Source: Pseudarthrobacter sp. NIBRBAC000502770 (GTDB lineage: Bacteria > Actinomycetota > Actinomycetes > Actinomycetales > Micrococcaceae). Taken from it: a stretch of 64,000 nucleotides of DNA. Both the position numbers and the translations under genes were made by a program. Under the pieces are notes generated by a model. It was given only the letters and a program-made list of their open reading frames with translations. It made no database searches and had not been told where the DNA came from. The first letter of the stretch is position 1; each line of letters opens with the position of its first letter. The stretch covers positions 2,170,001 through 2,234,000 of the forward strand of contig NZ_CP041198.1 in assembly GCF_006517815.1 (NCBI RefSeq), written 5' to 3'. Below, one piece after another: positions 15,637 through 24,484 of this stretch.

Positions 15637-16157
15637 TGGCCCGCAAGCGCCGCAGGTACACCGCGGAGTACAAGCGGGAAGCCGCCAACCTGGTCCTGAA
15701 CACTGGCCGGGCCATTGCCGACGTCGGACGCGAGTTGGACATCCCGGAGCAGACGCTTGGCCGCTGGGTGTTTGATGCCAGGGAAGCCGCCGGCGAAGAT
15801 CCCCGGGCTCCGCGTCAGGTGAACTTCAAGACGCCGCTGCCGCCGGACCCGATCGCGTTCGCTGCCTTCGACGGGCCTTCGCTGCTCGCAGAAGTACGGG
15901 ACGCCATCGCCAAGATGGATACCGAGGACAGGGACAAGGGCTTGGTGGCGCTCGCCGAACGGTACGCCCACATGATCGAGGCGGTGGCCAAGACCGGCGG
16001 CAAAGAGGCCGTATCCGTGATGTACCTCGGCCCGCACTTGTTCAACATGCTCAAGGAACTTGGCGGGACGCCCATGCAGCGTGCCGGCCTCGGCAAACCG
16101 GCTGAAAAGAAGAAGAGCCGGCTGGAGCTTCTGCGTGGGGGTCGGGAGGCGGTGTAA
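15636..16157 (+). CDS. Terminase small subunit with IS3 OrfA-like HTH
   Basis: 173 residues. Residues 4-50 (YTAEYKREAANLVL ... ADVGRELDIPEQTLGRWV) match the helix-turn-helix of IS3-family OrfA transposase proteins. The C-terminal part (HLFNMLKELGGTPMQRAGL then KKKSRLELLRG) looks like a phage small terminase end that contacts the large subunit. It sits directly before terL, with 3 bases between. The HTH probably recognises the phage packaging site. No OrfB transposase follows, so this is not an insertion sequence. Confidence 0.72.
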   Translation: MARKRRRYTAEYKREAANLVLNTGRAIADVGRELDIPEQTLGRWVFDAREAAGEDPRAPRQVNFKTPLPPDPIAFAAFDGPSLLAEVRDAIAKMDTEDRDKGLVALAERYAHMIEAVAKTGGKEAVSVMYLGPHLFNMLKELGGTPMQRAGLGKPAEKKKSRLELLRGGREAV

Positions 16158-16160
16158 TCC

Positions 16161-17759
16161 ATGGCGATCGCGGCCGGCAAACCGAAACTGTACGGCTGCG
16201 AAGTCCCGCGGATCTACACCCCGGAGCGCCGGGAGCTGACCAGGGAAACGTCGAAGGGCTTTGAGTGCATCGACTTCGCTGAGCAGGTCCTGGATATCCC
16301 TCTGTTCCCTTGGCAGAAGTGGCTGCTGATCCATGCCCTTGAACTAAACGAGGATGGGTCCTTCCGCTTCCGGACGGTCGTTCTGCTGGTTGCCAGGCAG
16401 AACGGCAAGTCCACCCTGATGCAGGTCCTCACGCTGTGGCGGATGTACATGGACGCCGCGAAGCTGACTATCGGCACGGCACAGAATCTGGACATTGCTG
16501 AGGAGGTCTGGCGGGGCGCCGTAGAGCTCGCTGAAGGTGTCCCGGAACTCAAGGACGAAATCGAGCGGATCGATAAGACCAACGGCAAGAAGGCCCTGGA
16601 GCTGTCCAGCGGTGAACGGTACAAGGTGCAGGCGGCGAACCGCCGCGGTGGCCGTGGCCTTTCCGCTGACTTGGTTGTCCTTGATGAGTTGCGCGAGCAT
16701 TCCAGTTGGGATGCCTGGGCGGCGATCTCCAAGACGACCATGGCGCGTTTCTACGCGCAGGTCTGGGCCGTTTCAAACGCCGGCGATGCTTCCTCGATCG
16801 TGCTGCGCTTCCTTCGGAACATGGCGCACATGGCGTTGGGTAACCCTGACGGGCTGGAAGACGTCGTCATGCCGGACCTGGATGAGGACGACGAGGCGGA
16901 TGCGGATTCGCTGGGCTTGTTCGAATGGTCGATGGCTCCGGGAATGTCGATGTGGGACCGGCACGGCTGGGCCCAGTCGAATCCATCCACCGGGCACGTC
17001 CCAAGTCTTGAGAAGGCAATCGCGGCCGCTGTGAAGGGCGAACCTGAGGGCCTGGTCCGGACGGAGGTGTTCTGCCAGTGGCTGGACACGACGGCGGACG
17101 GCCCGTTCCCCCCTGGCCGGTGGGAGAAGGGTGCAGACCGGGAAGACAGGATCGTCGGGAAGTTCGCTTTCTGCGTGGATGTGTCCTGGGACCGCACGAC
17201 CGCCCATATCGGAGTCGCGGGCTTCAACGCAGACGGCGTTCTCCGCGTCCAGGTGGTCGCCTCCCGCTCCGGCACGGCGTGGGTGGGCCCGTGGTTCGAT
17301 TCGCCCCCTGAAGGGCAGAGCGTGGCCCGCAAGAGCAACCCAGATCTTGTCGGGGTGACGCTGCAGAAGAACGGCGCCCCGGTATCGTCCCTGCTCCCCG
17401 AGCTGGAGGCCATTGACGGGCTGAACGTCATCCCCTGGGAAGGCGCGGACCTGTCCCGCTGGACCGGCATGTTCTACGACCGTGTCCGGGGCCAGGAGAT
17501 GGACGAGGACGGCGAGCCGATCAAGCCGGAAGACGTGGAACCGGACATCAGCCACCCGGGCCAGCCGATCCTGAACGTGGCCGCAGCAACCGCCCTGGCG
17601 AAACCGTCCGGTGACGCTTTCTTCTGGGACCGCGGCAAGTCGCCGAACGACGTCGCCCCGCTGGTGGCGGTGACCGGCGCGGCGGGCTGCTTCCTGGTAC
17701 ACGGTACGGCCCCCGAGAAGGTCAGCAAGTACGAAACGCAGGACCTGCTGGTCCTCTGA
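16161..17759 (+). CDS. Terminase large subunit
   Basis: 532 residues. The packaging ATPase motor and nuclease: Walker A LVARQNGKS at about 75-83, Walker B LVVLDELRE near 171-179, and a C-terminal RNase-H-like nuclease with FAFCVDVSWD near 338. The length matches HK97/actinophage TerL (about 450-560). It docks to the portal gene product and uses ATP to fill the prohead. Confidence 0.95.
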   Translation: MAIAAGKPKLYGCEVPRIYTPERRELTRETSKGFECIDFAEQVLDIPLFPWQKWLLIHALELNEDGSFRFRTVVLLVARQNGKSTLMQVLTLWRMYMDAAKLTIGTAQNLDIAEEVWRGAVELAEGVPELKDEIERIDKTNGKKALELSSGERYKVQAANRRGGRGLSADLVVLDELREHSSWDAWAAISKTTMARFYAQVWAVSNAGDASSIVLRFLRNMAHMALGNPDGLEDVVMPDLDEDDEADADSLGLFEWSMAPGMSMWDRHGWAQSNPSTGHVPSLEKAIAAAVKGEPEGLVRTEVFCQWLDTTADGPFPPGRWEKGADREDRIVGKFAFCVDVSWDRTTAHIGVAGFNADGVLRVQVVASRSGTAWVGPWFDSPPEGQSVARKSNPDLVGVTLQKNGAPVSSLLPELEAIDGLNVIPWEGADLSRWTGMFYDRVRGQEMDEDGEPIKPEDVEPDISHPGQPILNVAAATALAKPSGDAFFWDRGKSPNDVAPLVAVTGAAGCFLVHGTAPEKVSKYETQDLLVL

Positions 17760-17774
17760 CGAAAGGGGTCCGGA

Positions 17775-17999
17775 ATGGCTCGCAAAGACAGGCTGCTCCG
17801 GGATGCCGAGCGCGGCAAGTTCCTGATCACCATCGACACCGAGGAAGCCTTCGAGGGCGTCCTCGTGGAATGGGACGACGAACACGTTGTCCTGGCCGCT
17901 GCCTACTCCGTGGGCGTGACCGGGGACCGGCTGAAGCTGGACGGTTACCAGTGGCTCCCCCGGCAGCGGATCAAGTACATGCAGGCAGTCACAACCTAA
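17775..17999 (+). CDS. Small phage head-region protein
   Basis: 74 residues between terL and portal, with AAAGGGG upstream. It forms a compact beta-rich segment (GKFLITIDTEEAFEGVLVEWDDEHVVL) reminiscent of Sm/Hfq-like folds. Such proteins recur between TerL and portal in actinophages with unknown role; I cannot assign function. Confidence 0.65.
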   Translation: MARKDRLLRDAERGKFLITIDTEEAFEGVLVEWDDEHVVLAAAYSVGVTGDRLKLDGYQWLPRQRIKYMQAVTT

Positions 18000-18010
18000 G
18001 AGGAGGTCAA

Positions 18011-20014
18011 GTGTTCCTTTCCGATGGAGCCGTAGTCCCCAACCAGGTTGACACGATCGGCGACCGCACCCCGATGTTCGCGGACGCCTCCTACTACAGC
18101 TCAGGGTCCATGCAGCTCTCCGGCATGTGGGCGGCTTACGGGGCCCTGTACAAGTCCCAGATGTGGGTCGGCACGCTGGTCCGGAAGCTGGCCATGGCAA
18201 CCGCCCGGATGCCGTTCGACATCAAGCGCGCAGGCGTTGGGAACGAGCAGACCCCTGAGGCCGGCCCGCTGACGGATCTCATGCTGCGGCCCAACCCACG
18301 GATGAGCGGATTCAAGCTGTGGCAGTGGACGTCCTCGACCAGGGATATCTACGGCGAGGCGTTCTGGCTGAAGCTCCGCGACGACAGGGGCAACGTCCGT
18401 GAGCTGCACCCGATGCACCCCACGAACGTGGTGGTCAGAAGGATGCCTGACGGGTCGCTGGGTTACATCTACTCCGCCGGCGTCCGTGACGTGTCCATGC
18501 TCCCGCCCATTCCGGAGTCCGACGTCGTGGCCTTCACTACCTACAACCCGGACACCCTGAACCGCGGCCTTTCCAACCTGGAAAGCCTGCGGATGACGCT
18601 GCTGAATGAGGACGCCTCACGGCGCGCCACGGCCAGCTTCTGGGACAAGGGCGCACGCCCCTCGGTGGTGCTGTCCACTGACGCGACCCTGAGCCAGGGA
18701 GCCATTGACCGGCTGAAGGCCCAGTTCAACGCGGCGCACGGCGGGGCGGACAACATGGGCGGCACGGCGGTCTTTGAGGAAGGCATCAAGCCGACCATCA
18801 TCCAGCTGAACATGGAGGAAATGCAGTACATCGAGTCCCGGAAGCTCAACCGGGAAGAGGTGTGCGCCGCCTACGATGTCCCGCCACCCGCCGTGCACAT
18901 CCTGGACCACGCCACGTTCTCCAACGTCACCGAGCAGCTCCGCTCCTTGTACAGGGACACGATGGCTCCCCGGTTCGTGGACTTCGAATCGGTCATCAAC
19001 CACCAGCTGGTGCCGGACTTCTACGCACCGGGCGAGGTCTTCACCCGGTTCAACATGGATGAGGTCCTTCGTGGGGACTTCGAGGTTCGCGCTGAGTCCG
19101 TGAACAAGCTGATCCAGGTGGGCGTCCTGAAGCCTGCCGAGGGCCGGCCGATGTTCAATCTCGCCCCAGCCGGCCCGGAGGCGGACAAGCTCTACGGCAA
19201 CGCGGCGCTGGTCCCTCTGGGCTCCAACGCTGCCTCTCCGCAGCAGGTGGCGACGGACGGGACGGTCATGCCGATGCCCCTGCCGCTGCCGGCCCCGGAG
19301 GCTGGGAAGGCGGTCACGGTTCGTGCCGTGATGGGAAAACTCGCGCGGGTCAAGGGCAATAAGTCCAAGATCCGGGAAAGCCTCATCGAGCAACACGCCA
19401 CAGAACTGCGGAAGTTCTTCGCCAGGCAGGGGGCCGCGGTGAAAGCCGCGCGTGCGTCCAAGTCAGTGGATGGGTTCGACCCCGAAGAGTGGGACGACGA
19501 GCTGGCGGCGATCCTTGAACCGCTCGCCGTGGCGACATCAACGGCGATCGGCTCCCACGTGGCCGAGGTGCTGGGCGGTAAGTACAACCCGGACCAGCTG
19601 GCGGAGTGGCTGGGCAGCGATGCCGCGAAGTCGGCGAAGAACATCAACGCGACGACGGCCAAGCAGCTGCAGGACCTCCTTGACCGGCAATCCGGCGACG
19701 ACACAGAGGACCCGGACATAGACGGATTCTTCGACGGCACCATGGCCGCCCGCGCCGATCAGATCAGCCTGTCAAGGGTCGGCGCGATTGCAGGACTTGC
19801 GTCCATCGTCGGGGCCGAGCAGGCCGATGCCCGCACGAAGACATGGGTGGTTACCGCGGCCAACCCCCGCCCCTCGCACGCAGTGATGGACGGGGAAACC
19901 GTGGGCTTGAACGAGCCCTTCAGTAACGGGATGAACGGACCCGGCGACTTCAGCGGCGGCGCCGATGAGGTGGCCGGCTGCTCCTGCGACCTCCAATTCA
20001 GCAAGGAAGGCTAG
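18011..20014 (+). CDS. Portal protein fused to MuF-like minor head domain
   Basis: 667 residues from GTG 18011, chosen because AGGAGGTCAA precedes it. Residues about 1-420 are an HK97-family portal (SYYSSGSMQLSGMWAAYG; EEVCAAYDVPPPAVHILDHA). The C-terminal 200 residues resemble Mu gpF head morphogenesis domains: KTWVVTAANPRPSHAVMDG, then GADEVAGCSCDLQFS at the end. Usually these are two genes. The portal forms the dodecameric DNA channel; the MuF part is a minor head protein. Length exceeds typical portals by about 200. Confidence 0.85.
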   Translation: MFLSDGAVVPNQVDTIGDRTPMFADASYYSSGSMQLSGMWAAYGALYKSQMWVGTLVRKLAMATARMPFDIKRAGVGNEQTPEAGPLTDLMLRPNPRMSGFKLWQWTSSTRDIYGEAFWLKLRDDRGNVRELHPMHPTNVVVRRMPDGSLGYIYSAGVRDVSMLPPIPESDVVAFTTYNPDTLNRGLSNLESLRMTLLNEDASRRATASFWDKGARPSVVLSTDATLSQGAIDRLKAQFNAAHGGADNMGGTAVFEEGIKPTIIQLNMEEMQYIESRKLNREEVCAAYDVPPPAVHILDHATFSNVTEQLRSLYRDTMAPRFVDFESVINHQLVPDFYAPGEVFTRFNMDEVLRGDFEVRAESVNKLIQVGVLKPAEGRPMFNLAPAGPEADKLYGNAALVPLGSNAASPQQVATDGTVMPMPLPLPAPEAGKAVTVRAVMGKLARVKGNKSKIRESLIEQHATELRKFFARQGAAVKAARASKSVDGFDPEEWDDELAAILEPLAVATSTAIGSHVAEVLGGKYNPDQLAEWLGSDAAKSAKNINATTAKQLQDLLDRQSGDDTEDPDIDGFFDGTMAARADQISLSRVGAIAGLASIVGAEQADARTKTWVVTAANPRPSHAVMDGETVGLNEPFSNGMNGPGDFSGGADEVAGCSCDLQFSKEG

Positions 20015-20017
20015 GCC

Positions 20018-21022
20018 ATGACCATTGTTCGCAAGGACGCCACGATCACGCCCACCGGCGGTGACGACGAGTTCCCCGGCACGTTCCAGGTGGTGCTCTC
20101 CGCTCCGACGAAGGACCGGGATGGGGACACGCTGCTTCCCGATGACTGGAAGCTCCCGCTGCCGGAGAAGATCACGTTCGACTCCGACCACGGCATGAGC
20201 GTGGCCACCACTGTGGGCTCCGGGACGCCGAGTATCGATGAGAAAACCGGCAACCTGATTGTCTCCGGCACGTTCTCTTCCCTTCCCCGGGCCCAGGAGG
20301 TCCGGACGCTCGTGAAGGAAGGCCACATCGACAGGACGTCGGTGGCGTTCATGACCGAGAAGACCCAGAAGGACGGCGCGACGGTCACCAAGCGCGAGCT
20401 TCTCAACGGCGCGTTCGTGGCGATCCCCTCCAACCGGGAAGCGGTAGTCCTGTCTTCCAAGGGCATCAAGGCCGGTGCCCGGAACAGCGCGGCGGACGCC
20501 GAGATGATCCAGGGCATCCACGACCACGCCGCGACGCTGGGCGCTGACTGCACTGCGGCGAAGGCCTTCCGGCGCAGCGCCAGGCAGACAGCGAAAAGCA
20601 TCGCCGGATCGCTGGAAGCCACCCAGGACCGTGCGCGCGACGCGCTCCAGGACGCCAACCCCGGCGCTTGGTGCTGGCTCCGGGGGACCGTCCCGGACGG
20701 CAACGGCGGCGGCTACCTGGTGTTCGAACTGGAGAACCCCGAAACCTACGACTGCGAGACCTACAAGCAGTCGTACCAAGACGACGGCAGCGTGGTCACC
20801 CTCACGGGTGACGCGGTGCCGGTGGACGTGATGGAAACCGTCACGCCCGACCCCGATGAAGATGCTTCTGGTGCTTCCGGCACAGACCCAGCCCCCGCAG
20901 CCGGCGCCCCCGTGGCCCCCGCAGCCGGCGCGAAGTCTGCCCCCGTAGTCGATGGGCCTTCAACCGAAATAAGCGCCAGGGCCGCCCGGCTCCGGATGCT
21001 GCAAAACCTCATTGAAGACTGA
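20018..21022 (+). CDS. HK97-family prohead protease
   Basis: 334 residues. The protease core (about 10-150) has FQVVLSAPTKDRDGDTLLP, the catalytic-type His in FDSDHGMSVA and Ser in IDRTSVAFM. It cleaves capsid delta domains during maturation. The C-terminal half is longer than standard and contains Ala/Pro-rich repeats (APAAGAPVAPAAGA), perhaps a scaffold-like tail. Four bases follow the portal stop, and the capsid gene follows. Confidence 0.88.
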   Translation: MTIVRKDATITPTGGDDEFPGTFQVVLSAPTKDRDGDTLLPDDWKLPLPEKITFDSDHGMSVATTVGSGTPSIDEKTGNLIVSGTFSSLPRAQEVRTLVKEGHIDRTSVAFMTEKTQKDGATVTKRELLNGAFVAIPSNREAVVLSSKGIKAGARNSAADAEMIQGIHDHAATLGADCTAAKAFRRSARQTAKSIAGSLEATQDRARDALQDANPGAWCWLRGTVPDGNGGGYLVFELENPETYDCETYKQSYQDDGSVVTLTGDAVPVDVMETVTPDPDEDASGASGTDPAPAAGAPVAPAAGAKSAPVVDGPSTEISARAARLRMLQNLIED

Positions 21023-21039
21023 TCCGGAAAGGAATCACC

Positions 21040-22272
21040 ATGCCTACTCTGCTTGAAGCGAAGAACAAGGTCCGCGAACTGTCCAAGAAGGGCCTGGAGG
21101 TCGCCGAATCGACCACCATGACCTTCGCCGAACAGAAGAACGCCCTCGATCCCATCGAGGCCGACATCAAGAAGTGGATGGACGAAATCAAGTCCATCGA
21201 GTTCGTGGAGGAGAAGCGAAAGAGCTTCCTCGCCGCCGCCGGCGTCGAGACCGGTGACGAAGCACCGGCCGACCAGCCCAACACGGGTGCGAAGTCCATC
21301 GGCGCCCAGTTCGTCCAGTCGGCCGGATACAAGGGCCTGGTCGAGCGCGGCCTCAAGGGCGGCCAGTGGTCCACCGGCGACGTGGAGGTCAAGACGACCC
21401 TCACCGAAGGCACCGCGGGCACCCCCGGCGGCGGCTACGCGACCGTCCAGAACCCCACGGTCCTGCCCGGAGTCGTGGACATCAAGACCCGCCAGCTGAC
21501 CATCTCGGACCTCTTCCCGGGCGGCACGACCAGCACCCCGCTGATCCGCTACCTCGTGGAGACCGCCATCACCAACGCCGCAGCAGCGGTCGCTGAAGGC
21601 GGCCTGAAGCCCGAATCGGCGCTGTCGTTCTCCAAGGTGGACGAGGTCCTCCACAAGGTGGCCACGTTCCTCCCGATCTCGGACGAGATGCTCGAGGACT
21701 GGGCGCAGGCGCAGTCCTACATCGATGCCCGCCTGATCCTGTTCATCAAGCTCGCCGAGGAGGCGCAGCTGCTGAACGGTGACGGCACCGGTGCGAACCT
21801 CGTCGGACTGCTGAACCGTCCCGGCCTCGCAACCCCGATCGTGAAGGGCACCGCCCCTTCGGTCGCCGCGGACAACGGCATGGACGCGATCTACCGGCAG
21901 ATCACCCAGATCCGCACCACGGCCTTCCTGGAGCCGGACGCGATCGTCATCGACCCGCTGGGCTGGCAGACGCAGGTCCTGTCCAAGAACAGCCAGGGCG
22001 CCTACTACGCCTCGGGCCCGTTCGTCAGCGAACAGAACCAGTCTCTCTGGGGCAAGCGCGTCGCCGTGACCCCGGCGCTGGCAGCGAACAGCTCCCTGGT
22101 CGGCGCGTTCCAGCAGGGCGGCCAGATCTTCCGGAAGGGCGGAATCACCGTGGAAGCCTCCAACTCCCACGCCGACTTCTTCCAGAAGAACCTCACGGCC
22201 ATCCGTGCTGAGGAACGCCTCGCGCTGGCCGTGTACCGTCCGGGTGCCTTCGGCCAAGTCACCGGCCTGTAA
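21040..22272 (+). CDS. Major capsid protein, HK97 fold
   Basis: 410 residues. The N-terminal helical region to about residue 100 (coiled, Lys/Glu-rich) fits a removable delta/scaffold domain. The remainder shows HK97 elements: VDIKTRQLTISDLFPGG, LIRYLVETAITNAAAAV, LPISDEMLEDW and the late TAIRAEERLALAVYRPGAF. Good Shine-Dalgarno GGAAAGG. Polymerises into the icosahedral shell. Confidence 0.95.
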   Translation: MPTLLEAKNKVRELSKKGLEVAESTTMTFAEQKNALDPIEADIKKWMDEIKSIEFVEEKRKSFLAAAGVETGDEAPADQPNTGAKSIGAQFVQSAGYKGLVERGLKGGQWSTGDVEVKTTLTEGTAGTPGGGYATVQNPTVLPGVVDIKTRQLTISDLFPGGTTSTPLIRYLVETAITNAAAAVAEGGLKPESALSFSKVDEVLHKVATFLPISDEMLEDWAQAQSYIDARLILFIKLAEEAQLLNGDGTGANLVGLLNRPGLATPIVKGTAPSVAADNGMDAIYRQITQIRTTAFLEPDAIVIDPLGWQTQVLSKNSQGAYYASGPFVSEQNQSLWGKRVAVTPALAANSSLVGAFQQGGQIFRKGGITVEASNSHADFFQKNLTAIRAEERLALAVYRPGAFGQVTGL

Positions 22273-22289
22273 CCAAGGCCCCGCTTTCC

Positions 22290-22331
22290 CTGCTGCCCCG
22301 GGCGTGACTTCCACCGCGCCCGGGGCAGCAG
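22290..22331 (+). terminator. Perfect 15-bp hairpin after capsid gene
   Basis: CTGCTGCCCCGGGCG (22290-22304) and CGCCCGGGGCAGCAG (22317-22331) are exact complements with a 12-base loop. No U run; it may stabilise capsid mRNA or partly terminate to limit downstream connector expression. Confidence 0.6.
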
Positions 22332-22366
22332 CGCAGCCCCCTGCCTAACCCTGAAAGAAGGTCACC

Positions 22367-22708
22367 ATGGCACGCAGAACCAAATCCGAGGACCAGGATC
22401 TCTCCCTCGTGGAATCCACGGGCAACGTCGAGTTCGACGGAACGCCCGTCACTGCCGAACAGCCCGCGGAAAACCAGAGCAGCGGCAACGTCGAATACGA
22501 AGCCCCCGGCACCATCGAAGTCAGCCACTACACGGAGGACGTCATCATTCGCGTAGAAACCCCAGGCCCGGTGACAGTGAACTTTCCGGGCCTTCCCGGG
22601 GTAGCGAACAAGGTCATCGAACCGCCGGCACCGGAAACCGAACGAGCGCAGGAAGCCCCAGCTGAACCCGCCCCCGCCGATCCAGCACCGGTTGACCCAG
22701 CGGAGTAA
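22367..22708 (+). CDS. Hypothetical head-region protein
   Basis: 113 residues with AGAAGG upstream. Two imperfect repeats (TGNVEFDGTP and SGNVEYEAPG) lie in the first 50 residues; the C-terminal 30 are Pro/Ala/Glu-rich and disordered. Its place after capsid suits a head-decoration or fibre-like accessory, but nothing specific identifies it. Confidence 0.6.
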   Translation: MARRTKSEDQDLSLVESTGNVEFDGTPVTAEQPAENQSSGNVEYEAPGTIEVSHYTEDVIIRVETPGPVTVNFPGLPGVANKVIEPPAPETERAQEAPAEPAPADPAPVDPAE

Positions 22709-22714
22709 GGGAAC

Positions 22715-23311
22715 GTGACCGTGTACGGGCTTCCAGCACCTGCGCTCCCCAATCTGGCCACGGTTGACCAGTTGTCCGCCTTCATGCAGCAGACCATCGC
22801 TGCAGACGACCCCGCGGCCACGTTCCTGTTGACTGTCGCCTCCGGCATGATCCGTCGAGCCATCGACCAGGTCATCACCGTGGTGCCTGGAGACCTCGAA
22901 TACGTGGACCCGGTCAATGGATCCTTCGCGTCCCTCAAGGAGTGCCCGGTCCTGTCGGTCGATCTGGTTGAAATAAGCAGCGACGGCGGGCTCACGTGGA
23001 GCGCGGTACCGCCCAGCGCGTACAAGGTATCCCGCCGGACCGGAACCATCAAGGCACGGCCCGGCACCGGCGTTCGGTGGCCCACGGACGAGGAATCCTG
23101 GCGCGTCACCTACGGGCACGGCTACATCACGGTGCCGCCAGAACTCGCCGGCGTTTGCACTGGCCTCGCAGGTCGCTACTACGCAACTCCCATCGCCGTG
23201 GACATGGAACGGATCGGGCAACGCCAAGTGAAATACAACATCGAATCTGCCGGGTTCACCGCAATGGAATCCATGGCGCTCGCCGCCTACCGGCTCGCAA
23301 GGTCAGCATGA
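22715..23311 (+). CDS. Head-tail connector (adaptor) protein
   Basis: 198 residues from GTG 22715. The pattern of an early helix pair (ATVDQLSAFMQQTIAADDP) and ATFLLTVASGMIRRAIDQV resembles gp6/gp15-type adaptors that bind below the portal. Position right after the head genes supports this. The next ATG overlaps its stop by 4 bases. Confidence 0.72.
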   Translation: MTVYGLPAPALPNLATVDQLSAFMQQTIAADDPAATFLLTVASGMIRRAIDQVITVVPGDLEYVDPVNGSFASLKECPVLSVDLVEISSDGGLTWSAVPPSAYKVSRRTGTIKARPGTGVRWPTDEESWRVTYGHGYITVPPELAGVCTGLAGRYYATPIAVDMERIGQRQVKYNIESAGFTAMESMALAAYRLARSA

Positions 23312-23655
23312 TGGGGCGGCCGTTGGGGCGCAAGACCATCACGGTGCTTACTGCCCAGAAGTCGACTGACCCATACTCCCAAGAGCAGGTGGACGATTGG
23401 TCATTGCCGCCCACCGAGGTGGAGGTCAAGGGCTGCGAGGTCGAGCCGGGGACCACGCAGGAGTACCTGCTGAACCGTGACCAGGTGCTGGTGGCCTGGA
23501 CAGTGTTTGCACCTCCCGGCACGCAGATTGGTGCCTACAACAGGGTCCGGTACAACGGCGAGGTTTACACGGTGTATGGCCATCCGGCGGCTTGGGACTC
23601 CCTCAGCGGCCGCCTCGATTACGTCGAGATAGTTCTGCAGGATTGGAGAGGCTAA
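23308..23655 (+). CDS. Head closure/stopper-type protein
   Basis: 115 residues, starting in the previous stop (ATGATG). Beta-rich content (RKTITVLTAQKSTDPY, VKGCEVEPGTTQEYLLNRD, VRYNGEVYTVYGHPAAWDS) resembles phage head-closure proteins of the SPP1 gp16 type. It would seal the connector after packaging. Confidence 0.68.
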   Translation: MMGRPLGRKTITVLTAQKSTDPYSQEQVDDWSLPPTEVEVKGCEVEPGTTQEYLLNRDQVLVAWTVFAPPGTQIGAYNRVRYNGEVYTVYGHPAAWDSLSGRLDYVEIVLQDWRG

Positions 23656-23840
23656 TGACCATTCGAATCGAAACGCCGAATCGACTTAGCGTTGGAGACC
23701 AGATTGACCACGGCGGTGGAAAATTCGTGGTCACGGGGACCGCGGTGTGGTCCGACGCCCTGGACAACTACGCCTACACCGAGGCGTTGCTTGAGCCAGT
23801 GGGTGGTGAGAACGATGTTGGAGAAACTGGAGATCAATGA
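23655..23840 (+). CDS. Small connector-region protein
   Basis: 61 residues; start ATG 23655 overlaps the preceding TAA. Beta-like sequence (LSVGDQIDHGGGKFVVTG). The next gene begins inside it. No family is recognised; similar small genes sit here in many siphophages. Confidence 0.5.
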   Translation: MTIRIETPNRLSVGDQIDHGGGKFVVTGTAVWSDALDNYAYTEALLEPVGGENDVGETGDQ

Positions 23841-24063
23841 CTCGCAGTTCATTGCGATCCTGAAGTCACCGGAAGTTCAGGCCGAGCTGCTACGGCGCGG
23901 TAACGCGATTGCTGCCGCTGCCGGGGACGGAACGTTCGACGTGACCGCATCCTTTACGCCCACCCGTGCCCGCGTCTCCGTGGGCACGGCGGACTATGCG
24001 GCACGCAAGTCTGAGGCCACCACGCGGTCGCTGACTTCTGCACTGGACGCAGGCCGTGGCTGA
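23815..24063 (+). CDS. HK97 gp10-like minor connector protein
   Basis: 82 residues, beginning 26 bases inside the previous gene. FIAILKSPEVQAELLRRGNAI then a beta segment (FDVTASFTPTRARVSVGT) matches the general build of gp10-family proteins between stopper and tail terminator. The family call rests mainly on order and helix-strand layout. Confidence 0.6.
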   Translation: MLEKLEINDSQFIAILKSPEVQAELLRRGNAIAAAAGDGTFDVTASFTPTRARVSVGTADYAARKSEATTRSLTSALDAGRG

Positions 24064-24442
24064 GGGCGTCAAGTTCCCCGACGTCCCCCAGCTGGTGTGT
24101 GATCACCTTCGCGCATCACCGCTGCTGACTGGCCTGCACATCGGGACGAAAGTCCCGCCCACAAGGCCGGCGGAATTCATCCTGGTCCTGCGCACGGGCG
24201 GGCCCAGGGAAACGATCCGTTCCGAGGCCGCTCAGATCACCGTTGAAGCGTGGGCTCAGGATAAGGCCCGGGCCTCCTCGCTGCTCAACGATGCCCGGGC
24301 CGTCCTCAATGCAGCCGACGCGAAGGTGTTCGGCGTCCGTGAGTTTGGCGGCCCTGGAGATCTCCCTGACCCTACTACCGCGCAGATCCGGTTCACCATG
24401 AGCTTCCAGATCCGTGCACGCGGCACCGCAGTAACCGTCTAA
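24056..24442 (+). CDS. Tail terminator protein
   Basis: 128 residues from GTG 24056. LVCDHLRASPLLTGLHIGTK, PTRPAEFILVLRTGG and ITVEAWAQDKARASSLLNDA follow the fold order of lambda gpU-like terminators, which stop tube polymerisation and join the head. It precedes the tail-tube gene. Confidence 0.7.
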   Translation: MAEGVKFPDVPQLVCDHLRASPLLTGLHIGTKVPPTRPAEFILVLRTGGPRETIRSEAAQITVEAWAQDKARASSLLNDARAVLNAADAKVFGVREFGGPGDLPDPTTAQIRFTMSFQIRARGTAVTV

Positions 24443-24484
24443 CCAAATCCGAGGGTCCGCAAACTCACTTGGAAAGGGTCAGTC

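Noticed and set aside
15636..16157. IS3-family insertion sequence
   Set aside because: The OrfA-like HTH lacks an OrfB and inverted repeats, and the position and C-terminus fit a small terminase.
16773..18200. 475-codon minus-strand frame
   Set aside because: Antisense to the terminase large subunit and portal start; composition of a shadow frame.
20761..22314. 517-codon minus-strand frame
   Set aside because: Antisense to the capsid and protease genes; Asp/Gly/Val-rich shadow of high-GC coding sequence.
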